This document shows, one piece after another, positions 25,144 through 34,083 of a stretch of DNA of 58,958 nucleotides. The position numbers and the translations under genes were made by a program. Where the stretch lies: assembly GCA_045646365.1 (NCBI GenBank), contig JAZRKP010000018.1, positions 1 to 58,958 of the forward strand. Direction: 5' to 3'. The notes under the pieces were generated by a model. The model ran no database searches, was not told where the DNA came from, and saw nothing but the letters and a program-made list of their open reading frames with translations. Source of the stretch: SIG454 sp045646365. GTDB lineage: Bacteria; Bacillota; Clostridia; Monoglobales; Monoglobaceae. Position 1 is the first letter of the stretch; every line of letters begins with the position of its first letter.

Positions 25144-26091
25144 TTATAAATTTACAACATTCGTTGGATTTCCGTTAATATAGTTCCTTAAATTATCGCT
25201 TGCCACTTTAACAACCCTGTTTCTTGTTTCAATGGGTGCCCAGGCTATATGGGGGGTTATCATAACATTTTTCGCTTCGGGAAGTTTTGAATTTACATTC
25301 ATTGGCTCTTCCTCCAAAACATCAATCCCCGCTCCGCCGATTATGTCATTGTTAAGAGCATCAATCAAGTCCTGTTCATTTATAACTCCGCCTCTTGCGG
25401 TGTTTATAAACAAAGCGTCTTTTTTGAATTTAGCAAACACATCTTTTGTAAACATTTTCTCCGACTGAGAATTAAGCGGACAATGAACTGTCACGATGTC
25501 GCTTGTTGAAACAAGTTCGTCAAAGCTGACAAAGTCAACTCCCTCTGCCTCTTTTTTCGTTCTTGTATGAACTTTGACATTCATAGAAAAGGCTTTTGCA
25601 ATCTTCGCAACTTCCTGACCGATTTTACCAAATCCGATTATTCCGATTGTTTTATCTTTTAGCTCGGAAAGAGAAAAAACAAAGGGTGAAAATGTTTCGC
25701 TGGTTTTCCATCCGCCATCTTTGACAAAATCCGTGTATTTCTGAATTTTGTTGAAATAGTTCAGTATAAACGCAAATGTATGCTGAGCCACCGCCTCTGT
25801 TGAATATGAGCCTGCATTACACACGGTTATTCCGTTTTCCTTGCAGTATTCCGTGTCTATATTATTATATCCCGTTGCAAAGAGTCCTATATATTTAACA
25901 TTAGTATTTTTCAGATTAGTTTCATCAAGCACTGTTTTATTGCAGATAACCGCGTCCGCGTCCTTAATCCGTTCGTGGATTTTATCTTGTGGCGTTAGGT
26001 TATAGATAACAACCTCACCTAAGGCATCAAAAGCTGACAAATCCAAATCACCTTTGGTTATCGTCTGGCAATCTGTCATAACAATCTTCAT
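25144..26091 (-). CDS. D-2-hydroxyacid dehydrogenase (glycerate dehydrogenase-like)
   Basis: 315 residues from the ATG at 26091, which follows AAAAGGAAG; an in-frame extension of 11 codons lacks a ribosome site. NAD-binding signature GIIGFGKIGQEVAK near residue 145, the catalytic arginine in NTARGGVINEQ near 230, glutamate in IDVLEEEPM near 255 and histidine in ITPHIAWAP near 280, the acid-base partner. FATGYNNIDTE near residue 70 and the WAP tail are typical of the HprA/glycerate dehydrogenase branch (D-glycerate from hydroxypyruvate), but substrate cannot be fixed by sequence; D-lactate type enzymes are close relatives. Lies between folA and the flavorubredoxin gene. Confidence 0.88.
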   Translation of the reverse strand: MKIVMTDCQTITKGDLDLSAFDALGEVVIYNLTPQDKIHERIKDADAVICNKTVLDETNLKNTNVKYIGLFATGYNNIDTEYCKENGITVCNAGSYSTEAVAQHTFAFILNYFNKIQKYTDFVKDGGWKTSETFSPFVFSLSELKDKTIGIIGFGKIGQEVAKIAKAFSMNVKVHTRTKKEAEGVDFVSFDELVSTSDIVTVHCPLNSQSEKMFTKDVFAKFKKDALFINTARGGVINEQDLIDALNNDIIGGAGIDVLEEEPMNVNSKLPEAKNVMITPHIAWAPIETRNRVVKVASDNLRNYINGNPTNVVNL

Positions 26092-26142
26092 TCTATCACT
26101 TCCTTTTAAAATACGCTCCGCCACAGGGCAGAGCGCATAGTC

Positions 26143-26634
26143 TTAGACTCTTACATATTTCGTAAAAGTTATATATATTCCTTTTTCCGTTTTAACCATT
26201 TCCTCGTTTGCAATCCGCCAGTCAGGGAACGCATTAAAATCAGGAATGAATCGGTCAGCGTCATACACCTTGTCTATAACTGTTATATACGCCGTATCAA
26301 TATATTTTATACATTGATTATAGATACTTGCTCCGCCAATGAAGAAAATATCTTCCGATTTATAGTTGGCTTTTGCATACTCCACCGCTTCGTCAAGGTC
26401 TGTAAAACAGATTGCGTCGGGGTGTGTCACGCTTCCGTCATCGGATAAGATAATATTAGTTCTGTTTTTCAGAGGCTTTTGCCCGGGCAGAGACAAAAAT
26501 GTCACACCGCCCATAATAACAACCTTCCCCGTTGTCATTTCACGGAAAAATTTCATATCTTCGGGGATATTATCAAGCAAATCGCCGTTTTTTCCAATTC
26601 CCCATTCTTTGTCTGCCGCAACAATCATATTCAT
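26143..26634 (-). CDS. folA: Dihydrofolate reductase
   Basis: 163 residues from the ATG at 26634, eight bases after TGGAGG. It starts MNMIVAADKEWGIGKNGDLL, with the NADPH loop GIGKNG, then DMKFFREMTTGKVVIMGG (the acidic residue and KFF substrate helix), NRTNIILSDD and FFIGGASIYNQ. The 18-codon frame extension upstream crosses the ribosome site and is not translated. It regenerates tetrahydrofolate used by ThyA, encoded upstream in the same direction. The 162-base gap to thyA holds short inverted repeats (GCACAT/ATGTGC near 26755-26769) but no recognisable terminator or riboswitch. Confidence 0.94.
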   Translation of the reverse strand: MNMIVAADKEWGIGKNGDLLDNIPEDMKFFREMTTGKVVIMGGVTFLSLPGQKPLKNRTNIILSDDGSVTHPDAICFTDLDEAVEYAKANYKSEDIFFIGGASIYNQCIKYIDTAYITVIDKVYDADRFIPDFNAFPDWRIANEEMVKTEKGIYITFTKYVRV

Positions 26635-26796
26635 AGCATTTTCCTCCAATATAAATTTATGCACCATCCCGATAAATGCAAAAGACAAATCAGAACGGAC
26701 AAATCAAATCCGAAGCCGTACAAAGGTACTGCGAGAGGTGAAGATTTGTTCGTAGCACATTTTATGTGCGTTCGGGTTGTTCTTTTGCTTTTATCG

Positions 26797-27627
26797 CTAT
26801 ATAGCAACGGGTATATTTTTTATCTGTTCATTCTTCTGATAATTCTCCAGAACGAAATCGTCGGGAGTAAAATCATAAAAGTTCTTTATGTCGGGATTAA
26901 CGATAAGCTTTGGTGCAGGATAGCTTGGTCTTTGAATCATTTCCTTTATGACAGGGATATGTCTGTCATAGATATGTGCATCCGCAATAACATGAACAAG
27001 TTCCCCCACTTCAAATCCGCTTACCTGTGCAAACATAATGAGGAGTGCCGCATACTGGCAGACATTCCAGTTATTTGCAGCCAGAATATCCTGCGACCGT
27101 TGATTTAAAATACCGTTAAGCTTATTCCCTGTCACGCTGAATGTCATACTGTATGCACAAGGGTAAAGATTCATTTCGGATAAGTCGGCGTGAACATAGA
27201 TATTTGTCATAATTCTTCTGCTGTATGGATTATGCTTAAGGTCATAGAGGACTCTGTCAACCTGGTCAAACTCACCCTCTTTATACTTATGCTTAATCCC
27301 CATCTGATAGCCATAAGCCTTACCGATTGAGCCGTCTTCGTCAGCCCAGCTGTCCCAGATATGGCTGTTTAAATCGTTGACATTATTGGATTTTTTCTGC
27401 CAAATCCAGAGGATTTCGTCAATAGCACTTTTAAGGTAAGTCGGTCTTAAAGTCAGGATTGGAAACTCCTCGCTCAAGTCATAGCGATTAACCACACCGA
27501 ATTTCTTAATGGTGTGTGCAGGAGTTCCGTCTTCCCAACGGGGGCGTACATCCTGCCCCTCGTCGGAAAAACCGTTTTCTATTATATCAAGGCACATCGC
27601 CTTGAAAATTTCATCAGCCTTACTCAT
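26797..27627 (-). CDS. thyA: Thymidylate synthase (ThyA)
   Basis: 276 residues. The catalytic cysteine lies in NLYPCAYSMTFSV, with LNQRSQDILAANNWNVCQYA after it and the folate-binding AHIYDRHIPVIKEMI further on. YPCAYS replaces the more usual PCH, a form seen in clostridial ThyA. ThyA converts dUMP to dTMP with methylenetetrahydrofolate, yielding dihydrofolate for FolA. It starts 11 bases after the gyrA stop, so DNA gyrase, dTMP synthesis and folate recycling are likely one transcript. Confidence 0.95.
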   Translation of the reverse strand: MSKADEIFKAMCLDIIENGFSDEGQDVRPRWEDGTPAHTIKKFGVVNRYDLSEEFPILTLRPTYLKSAIDEILWIWQKKSNNVNDLNSHIWDSWADEDGSIGKAYGYQMGIKHKYKEGEFDQVDRVLYDLKHNPYSRRIMTNIYVHADLSEMNLYPCAYSMTFSVTGNKLNGILNQRSQDILAANNWNVCQYAALLIMFAQVSGFEVGELVHVIADAHIYDRHIPVIKEMIQRPSYPAPKLIVNPDIKNFYDFTPDDFVLENYQKNEQIKNIPVAI

Positions 27628-27638
27628 TGTTCCACCGC

Positions 27639-30188
27639 CTATTCTTCGGTTGTTTCGGTTGTTTCGGTTGTTTCAGTAGCTTCCGTTGTTTCGCCGTTTT
27701 CAGAGTTTTCAGCATTTTCAGCATTTTCCTCCTCAGGAGCGTCCTGCTCTTTTGCGATTTCGGAGCCTGATACAATCTTAACGCCTTCGCCGAGACGCAT
27801 AAGTCTTACGCCCTTTGTTACTCTGCCGAATGTGCTGATTTCTTCACAACCCATACGGATAATAACACCCTCGGAGGTGATTAAGATAATATCGTCGTCC
27901 TCAGTTACAACGCTGAAGCCTGACACATTACCTGTCTGCTCACTAATCTTATAGGTTGTTGTACCCTTACCGCCACGGGACTGAAGCTTATATTCGTCCA
28001 TTTCGGTTCTCTTACCGAATCCGTTTTCGGAGATGACAAGGACTTTTCCGCCCTCACGGTTAATGCTCATACCAACAACATAGTCGCCGTCTTCAAGCTT
28101 AATTCCACGAACACCACGGGATACACGACCCATAGGTCTTGCATCTTCTTCGCTGAATCTTATCATTTTACCCTGATAAGTTCCAAGGAATATATCTGCA
28201 TTTCCGTCTGTCATTTCAACCTTGATTAAGACATCGCCTTCATCAAGACGGATTGCAATTTTACCTGCTTTTGGAGCATTTTCATATTCCATAAGGTCGG
28301 TTTTCTTGATAACGCCCTGTTTTGTTGCCATAATGAGGTATTTACCCTCAGAATATTCACGAACAGGAACTGTTGCGGAAATCTTTTCGTCAGATTCCAG
28401 CGGAATAAGGTTAACAATCGGTGTTCCCTTTGCAGTTCTTCCACATTCAGGGATTTCGTATGCCTTAATTCTATACATTCTTCCCTTATCGGTAAAGAAA
28501 AGGATATGGGCATGGGTTGAGGCAACAAACATTTTTTCAACGAAGTCCTCTTCCTTGGTCTGCATACCGATTATACCTCTTCCGCCTCTTCTCTGATTCT
28601 TATAAGTATCCGCCGCAAGACGCTTGATATAACCCTCGTGAGTCATTGTTATAACATTATCTTCTTCCTCGATAAGGTCCTCAATATCAATATCATCAAG
28701 AGCCGCCTCAATAGAAGTTTTTCTTTCGTCACCGAATTTATCACGGATTTCAGCAATCTCAGTTTTGATAATTTCATAAACTCTGTATTCATTTGCAAGA
28801 ATATCTGTAAGGTCTTTGATTAAAGCGATAAGCTCATTATATTCGTTATCAATCTTCTCTCTTTCCAAGCCCTGTAATCTTGCAAGACGCATATCAAGAA
28901 TTGCCTGAGACTGAATTTCGCTTAAATCAAAGCGTTCCATAAGCTTTTCCTGAGCATCGTTATAACTGCTTCTGATTATAGCGATAATTTCGTCGATATT
29001 ATCAAGAGCAATACGGAGACCTTCTAAAATGTGGGCTCTTGCTTCTGCCTTCTGTTTATCAAACTTTGTTCTGCGAACGATAACCTCTTTCTGGAATGAG
29101 ATATATTCGTCCAAAATCTGACGAAGATTTAAAATCTTCGGCTCGATTTTATTAACAAGAGCAAGCATAATAACACCAAAAGTTGATTCCATTTCAGTGT
29201 ATTTATAAAGCTGATTAAGCACAATTGTAGCATTGCCTGAAGATTTAATCTCGACAACAATGCGGAGACCGTCACGGTCGGATTCGTCACGGAGGTCGGA
29301 AATACCCTCAATTCGCTTTTCGTGAACAAGCTCAGAAATTCTCTGAATAAGGCGAGCCTTGTTTACCATATACGGAATTTCGGTTACAACAATTCGCTCC
29401 TGACCGTTTTTCATTGTTTCAATTTCAGCTCTTGCACGAACTTTAAGCTTGGAACGGCCTGTCCTGTATGCTTCACGGACAGAATTAACACCCATAATCA
29501 TTCCGCCTGTCGGGAAGTCAGGGCCTTTTATATGCTCCATAAGTTCGTCTATGGTTATTTCAGGATTGTCGATAATCGCAATGATTCCGTTAATAACCTC
29601 AGTTAAGTTATGAGGCGGAATATTCGTTGCCATACCAACTGCGATACCGTTTGAGCCGTTTACCAGAAGGTTCGGGAAACGGGACGGAAGAACCTCAGGC
29701 TCTTTCAGTCTTTCATCAAAGTTTGGTGTGAAATCAACAGTATCCTTCTCGATATTTGCCAGAAGGTGCATCGCAATCTTTGACATTCTCGCTTCTGTGT
29801 ATCTGTAAGCAGCTGCAGGGTCGCCGTCAATACTACCAAAGTTACCCTGACCGTCAATGGTCGGGTATCTCATAGAAAAGCTCTGTGCCATACGAACCAT
29901 AGCATCATAAACAGATGCGTCACCGTGCGGATGGTATCTACCAAGCACATTACCGACGGTCGTCGCACTCTTTCTGTATTCTCTGTTATGGTAAAGTCCG
30001 TCTTCGTGCATCGCGTATAAAATACGGCGGTGAACAGGCTTTAAACCGTCACGGACATCAGGAAGAGCACGGCCGGCAATAACCGACATAGAATAGTCGA
30101 TATACGCCGTTCTCATTTCCTTTTCAAGGTCAACGGGGACAATGTTCAGTTTGGACAAGTCAAATAACTCTTTTTCTTTTTCGTCCAT
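27639..30188 (-). CDS. gyrA: DNA gyrase subunit A
   Basis: 849 residues, ATG at 30188 after AAGGAG. Winged-helix and tower domains in residues 1-500 with the active-site tyrosine Y130 (AAAYRYTEARM); the C-terminal half carries beta-pinwheel repeats, including the GyrA box QRRGGRGIIGM. The resistance-determining motif is HPHGDASVYD (residues 86-95): the position of E. coli Ser83 is alanine, as in Mycobacterium. The last 30 residues are an acidic tail rich in EN and TET units, encoded partly by a 9-base tandem repeat. gyrB is not adjacent. It is followed at once by thyA; no clear promoter was found in the 190 bases before it. Confidence 0.97.
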   Translation of the reverse strand: MDEKEKELFDLSKLNIVPVDLEKEMRTAYIDYSMSVIAGRALPDVRDGLKPVHRRILYAMHEDGLYHNREYRKSATTVGNVLGRYHPHGDASVYDAMVRMAQSFSMRYPTIDGQGNFGSIDGDPAAAYRYTEARMSKIAMHLLANIEKDTVDFTPNFDERLKEPEVLPSRFPNLLVNGSNGIAVGMATNIPPHNLTEVINGIIAIIDNPEITIDELMEHIKGPDFPTGGMIMGVNSVREAYRTGRSKLKVRARAEIETMKNGQERIVVTEIPYMVNKARLIQRISELVHEKRIEGISDLRDESDRDGLRIVVEIKSSGNATIVLNQLYKYTEMESTFGVIMLALVNKIEPKILNLRQILDEYISFQKEVIVRRTKFDKQKAEARAHILEGLRIALDNIDEIIAIIRSSYNDAQEKLMERFDLSEIQSQAILDMRLARLQGLEREKIDNEYNELIALIKDLTDILANEYRVYEIIKTEIAEIRDKFGDERKTSIEAALDDIDIEDLIEEEDNVITMTHEGYIKRLAADTYKNQRRGGRGIIGMQTKEEDFVEKMFVASTHAHILFFTDKGRMYRIKAYEIPECGRTAKGTPIVNLIPLESDEKISATVPVREYSEGKYLIMATKQGVIKKTDLMEYENAPKAGKIAIRLDEGDVLIKVEMTDGNADIFLGTYQGKMIRFSEEDARPMGRVSRGVRGIKLEDGDYVVGMSINREGGKVLVISENGFGKRTEMDEYKLQSRGGKGTTTYKISEQTGNVSGFSVVTEDDDIILITSEGVIIRMGCEEISTFGRVTKGVRLMRLGEGVKIVSGSEIAKEQDAPEEENAENAENSENGETTEATETTETTETTEE
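27647..27673. repeat. 9-base tandem repeat in the gyrA 3' end
   Basis: Three exact copies of CGGTTGTTT (plus-strand spelling), with degenerate copies to about 27692. It encodes the TET/TETT units of the GyrA tail, in frame, so copy-number change alters only tail length. Confidence 0.85.
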
Positions 30189-30380
30189 AAAAACCTCTCC
30201 TTATCTATGTATATTCTTAATTATTAGCTTTTTCGGTCCATTTTCGCCTTAAACCCCTGATTTTTTGCATTTTTAAGGTATTGGGGCGTCAAAAAAAGGA
30301 CTTCCTCTTTTATATACTTCGACATAAAAGCGAAAAATCCTCTTTTTTCGGCATATTATTTTTGAAAAGCAGCCGTCAAT

Positions 30381-31022
30381 TTATTCCGTTTCCTTTTCTT
30401 CAAGTTCTGTCATTTTATATGACAGTCTCATAAGGCTGTCGCTTAAATGGATATGCTCAACTGCAACATCGTCATCCGCCGCAAACTCTGTGTAGGAAAA
30501 GTTAAGAAATCCCTTTATTCCCATTGCCTTAAGTTCGTTAGCAACCTTATTAACTGCACTTCGGCTTACGGTTATAATCGCCATTTGAGGCTTATGTTCC
30601 TTGACAAATTCCTCAATATTTTTATAGTCCATAACTTCATAACCGTCAACTGCAGTTCCGACTTTTTCAGTATCGGAATCAAAAATTCCAATAAGGGAGA
30701 AGCCTCTCTTTTCAAAGTTGGTATTTAAGATAAAAGCCGTACCCATTTTACCGACACCGACCAATATAGCCGTTTTCTTATTGTCAATACCGAGAATTTT
30801 CCCGATTTCCTCATAGAGGTTATTGACATTATAGCCATATCCCTGCTGACCAAAACCGCCGAAGCAGTTTAAATCCTGTCTTATCTGCGATGCAGTTATA
30901 TTCATTTTCTCGCTGAGTGCCTTTGAGGAAATTCTCATACACCCTGACGAAATCAGTTCGCCTAAATATCTGTAATATCTTGGCAAACGGTTAATAACCG
31001 ATGCCGAAACTTTTCTTTTCAT
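30381..31022 (-). CDS. rex: Redox-sensing transcriptional repressor Rex
   Basis: 213 residues from the ATG at 31022 (CGGAGAAAGT upstream); the longer frame to 31064 abuts the metY stop. Winged-helix DNA-binding part in residues 1-80 (VINRLPRYYRYLGEL, SKALSEKMNITASQIRQDLNCFGGFGQQGYGYNV) and a Rossmann domain with VGVGKMGTAFIL near 90. Rex senses the NADH/NAD+ ratio and releases fermentation and electron-transfer genes when NADH is high. It shares a transcript with metY. No perfect TTGTTAAnnnnTTAACAA operator was found in the window. Confidence 0.95.
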   Translation of the reverse strand: MKRKVSASVINRLPRYYRYLGELISSGCMRISSKALSEKMNITASQIRQDLNCFGGFGQQGYGYNVNNLYEEIGKILGIDNKKTAILVGVGKMGTAFILNTNFEKRGFSLIGIFDSDTEKVGTAVDGYEVMDYKNIEEFVKEHKPQMAIITVSRSAVNKVANELKAMGIKGFLNFSYTEFAADDDVAVEHIHLSDSLMRLSYKMTELEEKETE

Positions 31023-31066
31023 ACTTTCTCCGTTCCGCCGCTCTTCCGCGACACTCCATAGCAAAA

Positions 31067-32332
31067 TCAGCAGTTTTCAAGCGCCTGCTTAATATCATCT
31101 AAAATATCATCGATATGCTCGATACCGATTGACATTCTGATAAGGTCAGGTGTAACACCTGCTTCAACAAGCTGTTCATCTGTCAACTGACGGTGGGTTG
31201 TTGACGCAGGGTGAAGAACACTTGTTCTTGCATCTGCGACATGGACAACAATCGCCGCCATTTTAAGACTGTCCATAAACTTAACAGCCGCCTCTTTTCC
31301 ACCCTTTATTCCAAAGGAAACGACACCGCTTGCCCCGTTTGGCAGATACTTATCCGTAAGAGATTTATATTTATTACTGTCAAGGCCCGGATAGTTAACC
31401 CATGAAATCTTATCGTTATTTTCAAGGAATTTGGCAACAGCCAAAGCATTCTGGCTATGGCGCTCAATACGGAGAGCCAGAGTTTCCAGACCGAGGTTTA
31501 AGATAAATGCTGAATTTGCGGACATAATGCTTCCCAAATCACGCATAAGCTGAACTCTCGCCTTTGTTATATACGCCGCATTTCCAAAATCTCTTGTATA
31601 AACAACGCCGTGGTAACTGTCGTCAGGCTCTGTGAAGCTTGGGAACTTACCGTTTGTCCAGTCAAATTTTCCGCCGTCAACAATAACACCGCCAACAACT
31701 GTTGCGTGTCCGTCCATATATTTTGTTGTGGAATGAATAACTATATCCGCTCCGAACTCAAAAGGACGGCAAAGCACGGGTGTTGCAAATGTATTATCAA
31801 TAATAAGCGGAACACCGTTTTTATGGGCAATATTTGCAAACTTCTCAATATCCAGAACTGTCAAAGCTGGATTTGCGATAGTTTCCCCAAACATAGCTTT
31901 TGTTTTAGGAGTAAACGCTTTCTGAATTTCTTCCTCTGAAGCATCTGCATCAACGAATGTAAAATCAACGCCAAATCTCTTAAGTGTTACTGCGAAGAGA
32001 TTGAAAGTTCCGCCGTAAATAGATGCGGAGCTGACAACATGGTCGCCTGCCTGACATATATTAAGAATAGAGATAAGAGATGCCGCCTGACCCGCAGAGG
32101 TAAGCATTGCACCAACACCGCCTTCAAGAGCTGCAATCTTATTTTCAACACACTCAAGGGTTGGGTTACTTATTCTCGAATACATATGTCCCGGAGCTTC
32201 AAGGTCAAAAAGCTTTCCGAGATGTTCACTTGAATCATATTTATATGTTGTACTCTGATAAATCGGAAGAACACGGGGTTCTCCATTTTCCGGTTTATAG
32301 CCTTCCTGAATACATTTTGTTTCCGGTCTCAT
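31067..32332 (-). CDS. metY: O-acetylhomoserine sulfhydrylase (Cys/Met metabolism PLP enzyme)
   Basis: 421 residues from the ATG at 32332 (AAAAGGATGATT upstream). Fold-type I PLP enzyme of the Cys/Met family: YSRISNPTLECVENKIAALEGG near 50, SSASIYGGTFNLF, FGETIANP, DNTFATPVLCRPFEFGADIVIHSTTKYMDGH with the PLP lysine near 205, and the RTSVLHPASTTH C-terminus. The long insertion after GGVIVDGGKFDW is typical of the O-acetylhomoserine rather than cystathionine branch. It makes homocysteine from O-acetylhomoserine and sulfide. Promoter at 32368-32396; the leader is too short for a SAM riboswitch or T-box. Confidence 0.92.
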   Translation of the reverse strand: MRPETKCIQEGYKPENGEPRVLPIYQSTTYKYDSSEHLGKLFDLEAPGHMYSRISNPTLECVENKIAALEGGVGAMLTSAGQAASLISILNICQAGDHVVSSASIYGGTFNLFAVTLKRFGVDFTFVDADASEEEIQKAFTPKTKAMFGETIANPALTVLDIEKFANIAHKNGVPLIIDNTFATPVLCRPFEFGADIVIHSTTKYMDGHATVVGGVIVDGGKFDWTNGKFPSFTEPDDSYHGVVYTRDFGNAAYITKARVQLMRDLGSIMSANSAFILNLGLETLALRIERHSQNALAVAKFLENNDKISWVNYPGLDSNKYKSLTDKYLPNGASGVVSFGIKGGKEAAVKFMDSLKMAAIVVHVADARTSVLHPASTTHRQLTDEQLVEAGVTPDLIRMSIGIEHIDDILDDIKQALENC

Positions 32333-32367
32333 CAAATCATCCTTTTCATTTTATAGTCTACCATATA

Positions 32368-32396
32368 AATATACTATTTTTTTAAAAAAATGTCAA
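32368..32396 (-). promoter_or_regulatory. Sigma-A promoter of metY-rex
   Basis: Minus strand TTGACA (32391-32396), 17-base spacer, TATATT (32368-32373). Confidence 0.8.
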
Positions 32397-32472
32397 GCAA
32401 ACTATGGATTTTTGTCGAATTATGTGATATACTTAATTGAATATGAATTTTTAATTGCTTAAAAGAGGCGTT

Positions 32473-33186
32473 ATGAGATTAGATAAGTTTTTATGTGATG
32501 CGGGAATCGGCAGTCGTAAGGATATTAAAAAGCTGATAAAATCAGGTGAAGTCCGTGTATCAGGACGGCAAAGTGTTAAGCCTGAGGACCATATTAACCC
32601 TGAAACTGACGAAGTTTATTTTGGTGGCAGAAAAGTCGTGTATAAGGAGTTTATTTACCTTATGATGAATAAGCCACAGGGGTATATCAGTGCCACTTTC
32701 GACAAGAAACTGCCGACGGTTATAGATATTGTCCCCGAAGAGTTTCTTCACTACGACCTGTTCCCTGCAGGCAGACTTGACATTGACACAGAGGGCCTTT
32801 TGCTCCTTACCAACGACGGTCAGCTTGCCCACAACATCCTCTCTCCGAAAAAGCACATTCCAAAAACCTATTATGCAAAGATTTCGGGGAAAGTTACTGT
32901 TGAGGATATTACTGCGTTTGAAAATGGTGTTATAATTGACGGTGACATAAAAACCAAGCCTGCAACATTGGAAATCCTTGTTTCCGACGAAATCTCGGAG
33001 ATAAACCTTACCATAACCGAGGGGAAATTCCATCAGGTTAAGCGTATGTTTGAGGCGGTTGGGAAATCCGTTATTTACCTTAGGCGAATTAAAATGAATC
33101 GGCTCCCTCTTGACGAAAATCTTGCTTTGGGCGAGACAAGGGAGCTTACTGAAACAGAAATAAATCTTATCAAGGAGGGGATTTGA
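32473..33186 (+). CDS. RsuA-family rRNA pseudouridine synthase
   Basis: 237 residues from the ATG at 32473 (AGAGGCG upstream). N-terminal S4 domain (MRLDKFLCDAGIGSRKDIKKLIKSGEV) followed by the catalytic domain with AGRLDIDTEGLLLLTNDGQLAH, where the aspartate of RLDID is catalytic, then IPKTYYAKI and ITEGKFHQVKRMFEAVGKSV. The HxxKTY and EGKFHQVKRM forms fit RsuA (16S U516) more than RluB. The next gene starts one base after its stop. Confidence 0.9.
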   Translation: MRLDKFLCDAGIGSRKDIKKLIKSGEVRVSGRQSVKPEDHINPETDEVYFGGRKVVYKEFIYLMMNKPQGYISATFDKKLPTVIDIVPEEFLHYDLFPAGRLDIDTEGLLLLTNDGQLAHNILSPKKHIPKTYYAKISGKVTVEDITAFENGVIIDGDIKTKPATLEILVSDEISEINLTITEGKFHQVKRMFEAVGKSVIYLRRIKMNRLPLDENLALGETRELTETEINLIKEGI

Positions 33187-34083
33187 TTGAATATCATCCC
33201 TCGGGTTGCGGCAATAAACGATATTTCGGGCTACGGCAGAGTTTCCCTGACCGAAGCAATCCCCGTTATGTCCGCTATGGGAATTGAGGTTTGCCCTCTT
33301 CCTACTGCCGTTTTGTCAACCCACACCTATAAATTTGAAAACTATACTTTTTGTGATATGACCGAAGAAATGCCCAAAATCATTGACCACTGGGAAAATC
33401 TCGGTCTTAAATTCGATGCCATATACAGTGGCTATTTAGGCTCAAAAGAGCAGATTGACATTGTCTGCAATTTCATTAACCGTTTCGGCAAGTCCGCTTT
33501 AATCGTTATTGACCCTGTTCTGGGGGATAATGAGCTTTATGACAGTGACGAGCTTTATTCCGAGCATATGGTTGGGATTGCGGAGGAAATGAAATATCTT
33601 GTCCACCACGCAGATGTTATAACGCCTAATCTGACGGAGGCTTGTCTCCTTTTAGGTGAGGAATATATAAGCCATCCGCTCTCTGACTCAGAGCTTTGCG
33701 GTATTTTAAAAAGACTCAGCGATTTGGGTGTTGATAAGGTCGCAATAACAAGCGTTATGACGGGCAAGAACGAAATGTCTGTGGGGATTTACGATAAGGC
33801 TGAGGATAAATATTATAAAATCGACTGTGGCTTTGTCAATCGTCCTTTCCACGGTACAGGTGATATTTTCACCAGTGCATTGACAGGAGCACTTTTAAAG
33901 GGTTACAGTTTCATTGATGCGGCAAATCTCGCCGTTGGATTTATTCGTCAGGCAATCGCCCTGACTCTCAAATACCCTGATATGAAAATTGAAAACGGTG
34001 TTATTTTCGAGCCGATTTTAGCACCATATTTCGCAAAAACCACTTATGAAAAATTTTATACTGAAATTGGGGAACAGTTATGA
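33187..34083 (+). CDS. Pyridoxal/pyridoxamine kinase (PdxY/PdxK-like)
   Basis: 298 residues with a TTG start at 33187 and AAGGAGGGG upstream. Ribokinase-like: RVAAINDISGYGRVSLTEAIPVM at the N-terminus, LPTAVLSTHT near 40, SGYLGS, VIDPVLGD near 115, TPNLTEACLL near 150 and the anion-hole/catalytic GTGDIFTSALTGALLKG near 230 with the aspartate base. It phosphorylates vitamin B6 vitamers in the cytoplasm. Lies between rsuA-like and the DHHW gene; its stop overlaps the next ATG by four bases (ATGA). Confidence 0.9.
   Translation: MNIIPRVAAINDISGYGRVSLTEAIPVMSAMGIEVCPLPTAVLSTHTYKFENYTFCDMTEEMPKIIDHWENLGLKFDAIYSGYLGSKEQIDIVCNFINRFGKSALIVIDPVLGDNELYDSDELYSEHMVGIAEEMKYLVHHADVITPNLTEACLLLGEEYISHPLSDSELCGILKRLSDLGVDKVAITSVMTGKNEMSVGIYDKAEDKYYKIDCGFVNRPFHGTGDIFTSALTGALLKGYSFIDAANLAVGFIRQAIALTLKYPDMKIENGVIFEPILAPYFAKTTYEKFYTEIGEQL

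Noticed and set aside
26479..27108. 209-codon plus-strand frame across folA and thyA
   Set aside because: Antisense to two conserved genes and the gap between them; cysteine-rich, shadow-like composition.
32333..32367. SAM riboswitch for metY
   Set aside because: Only about 30 bases between promoter and start; no room for an aptamer.
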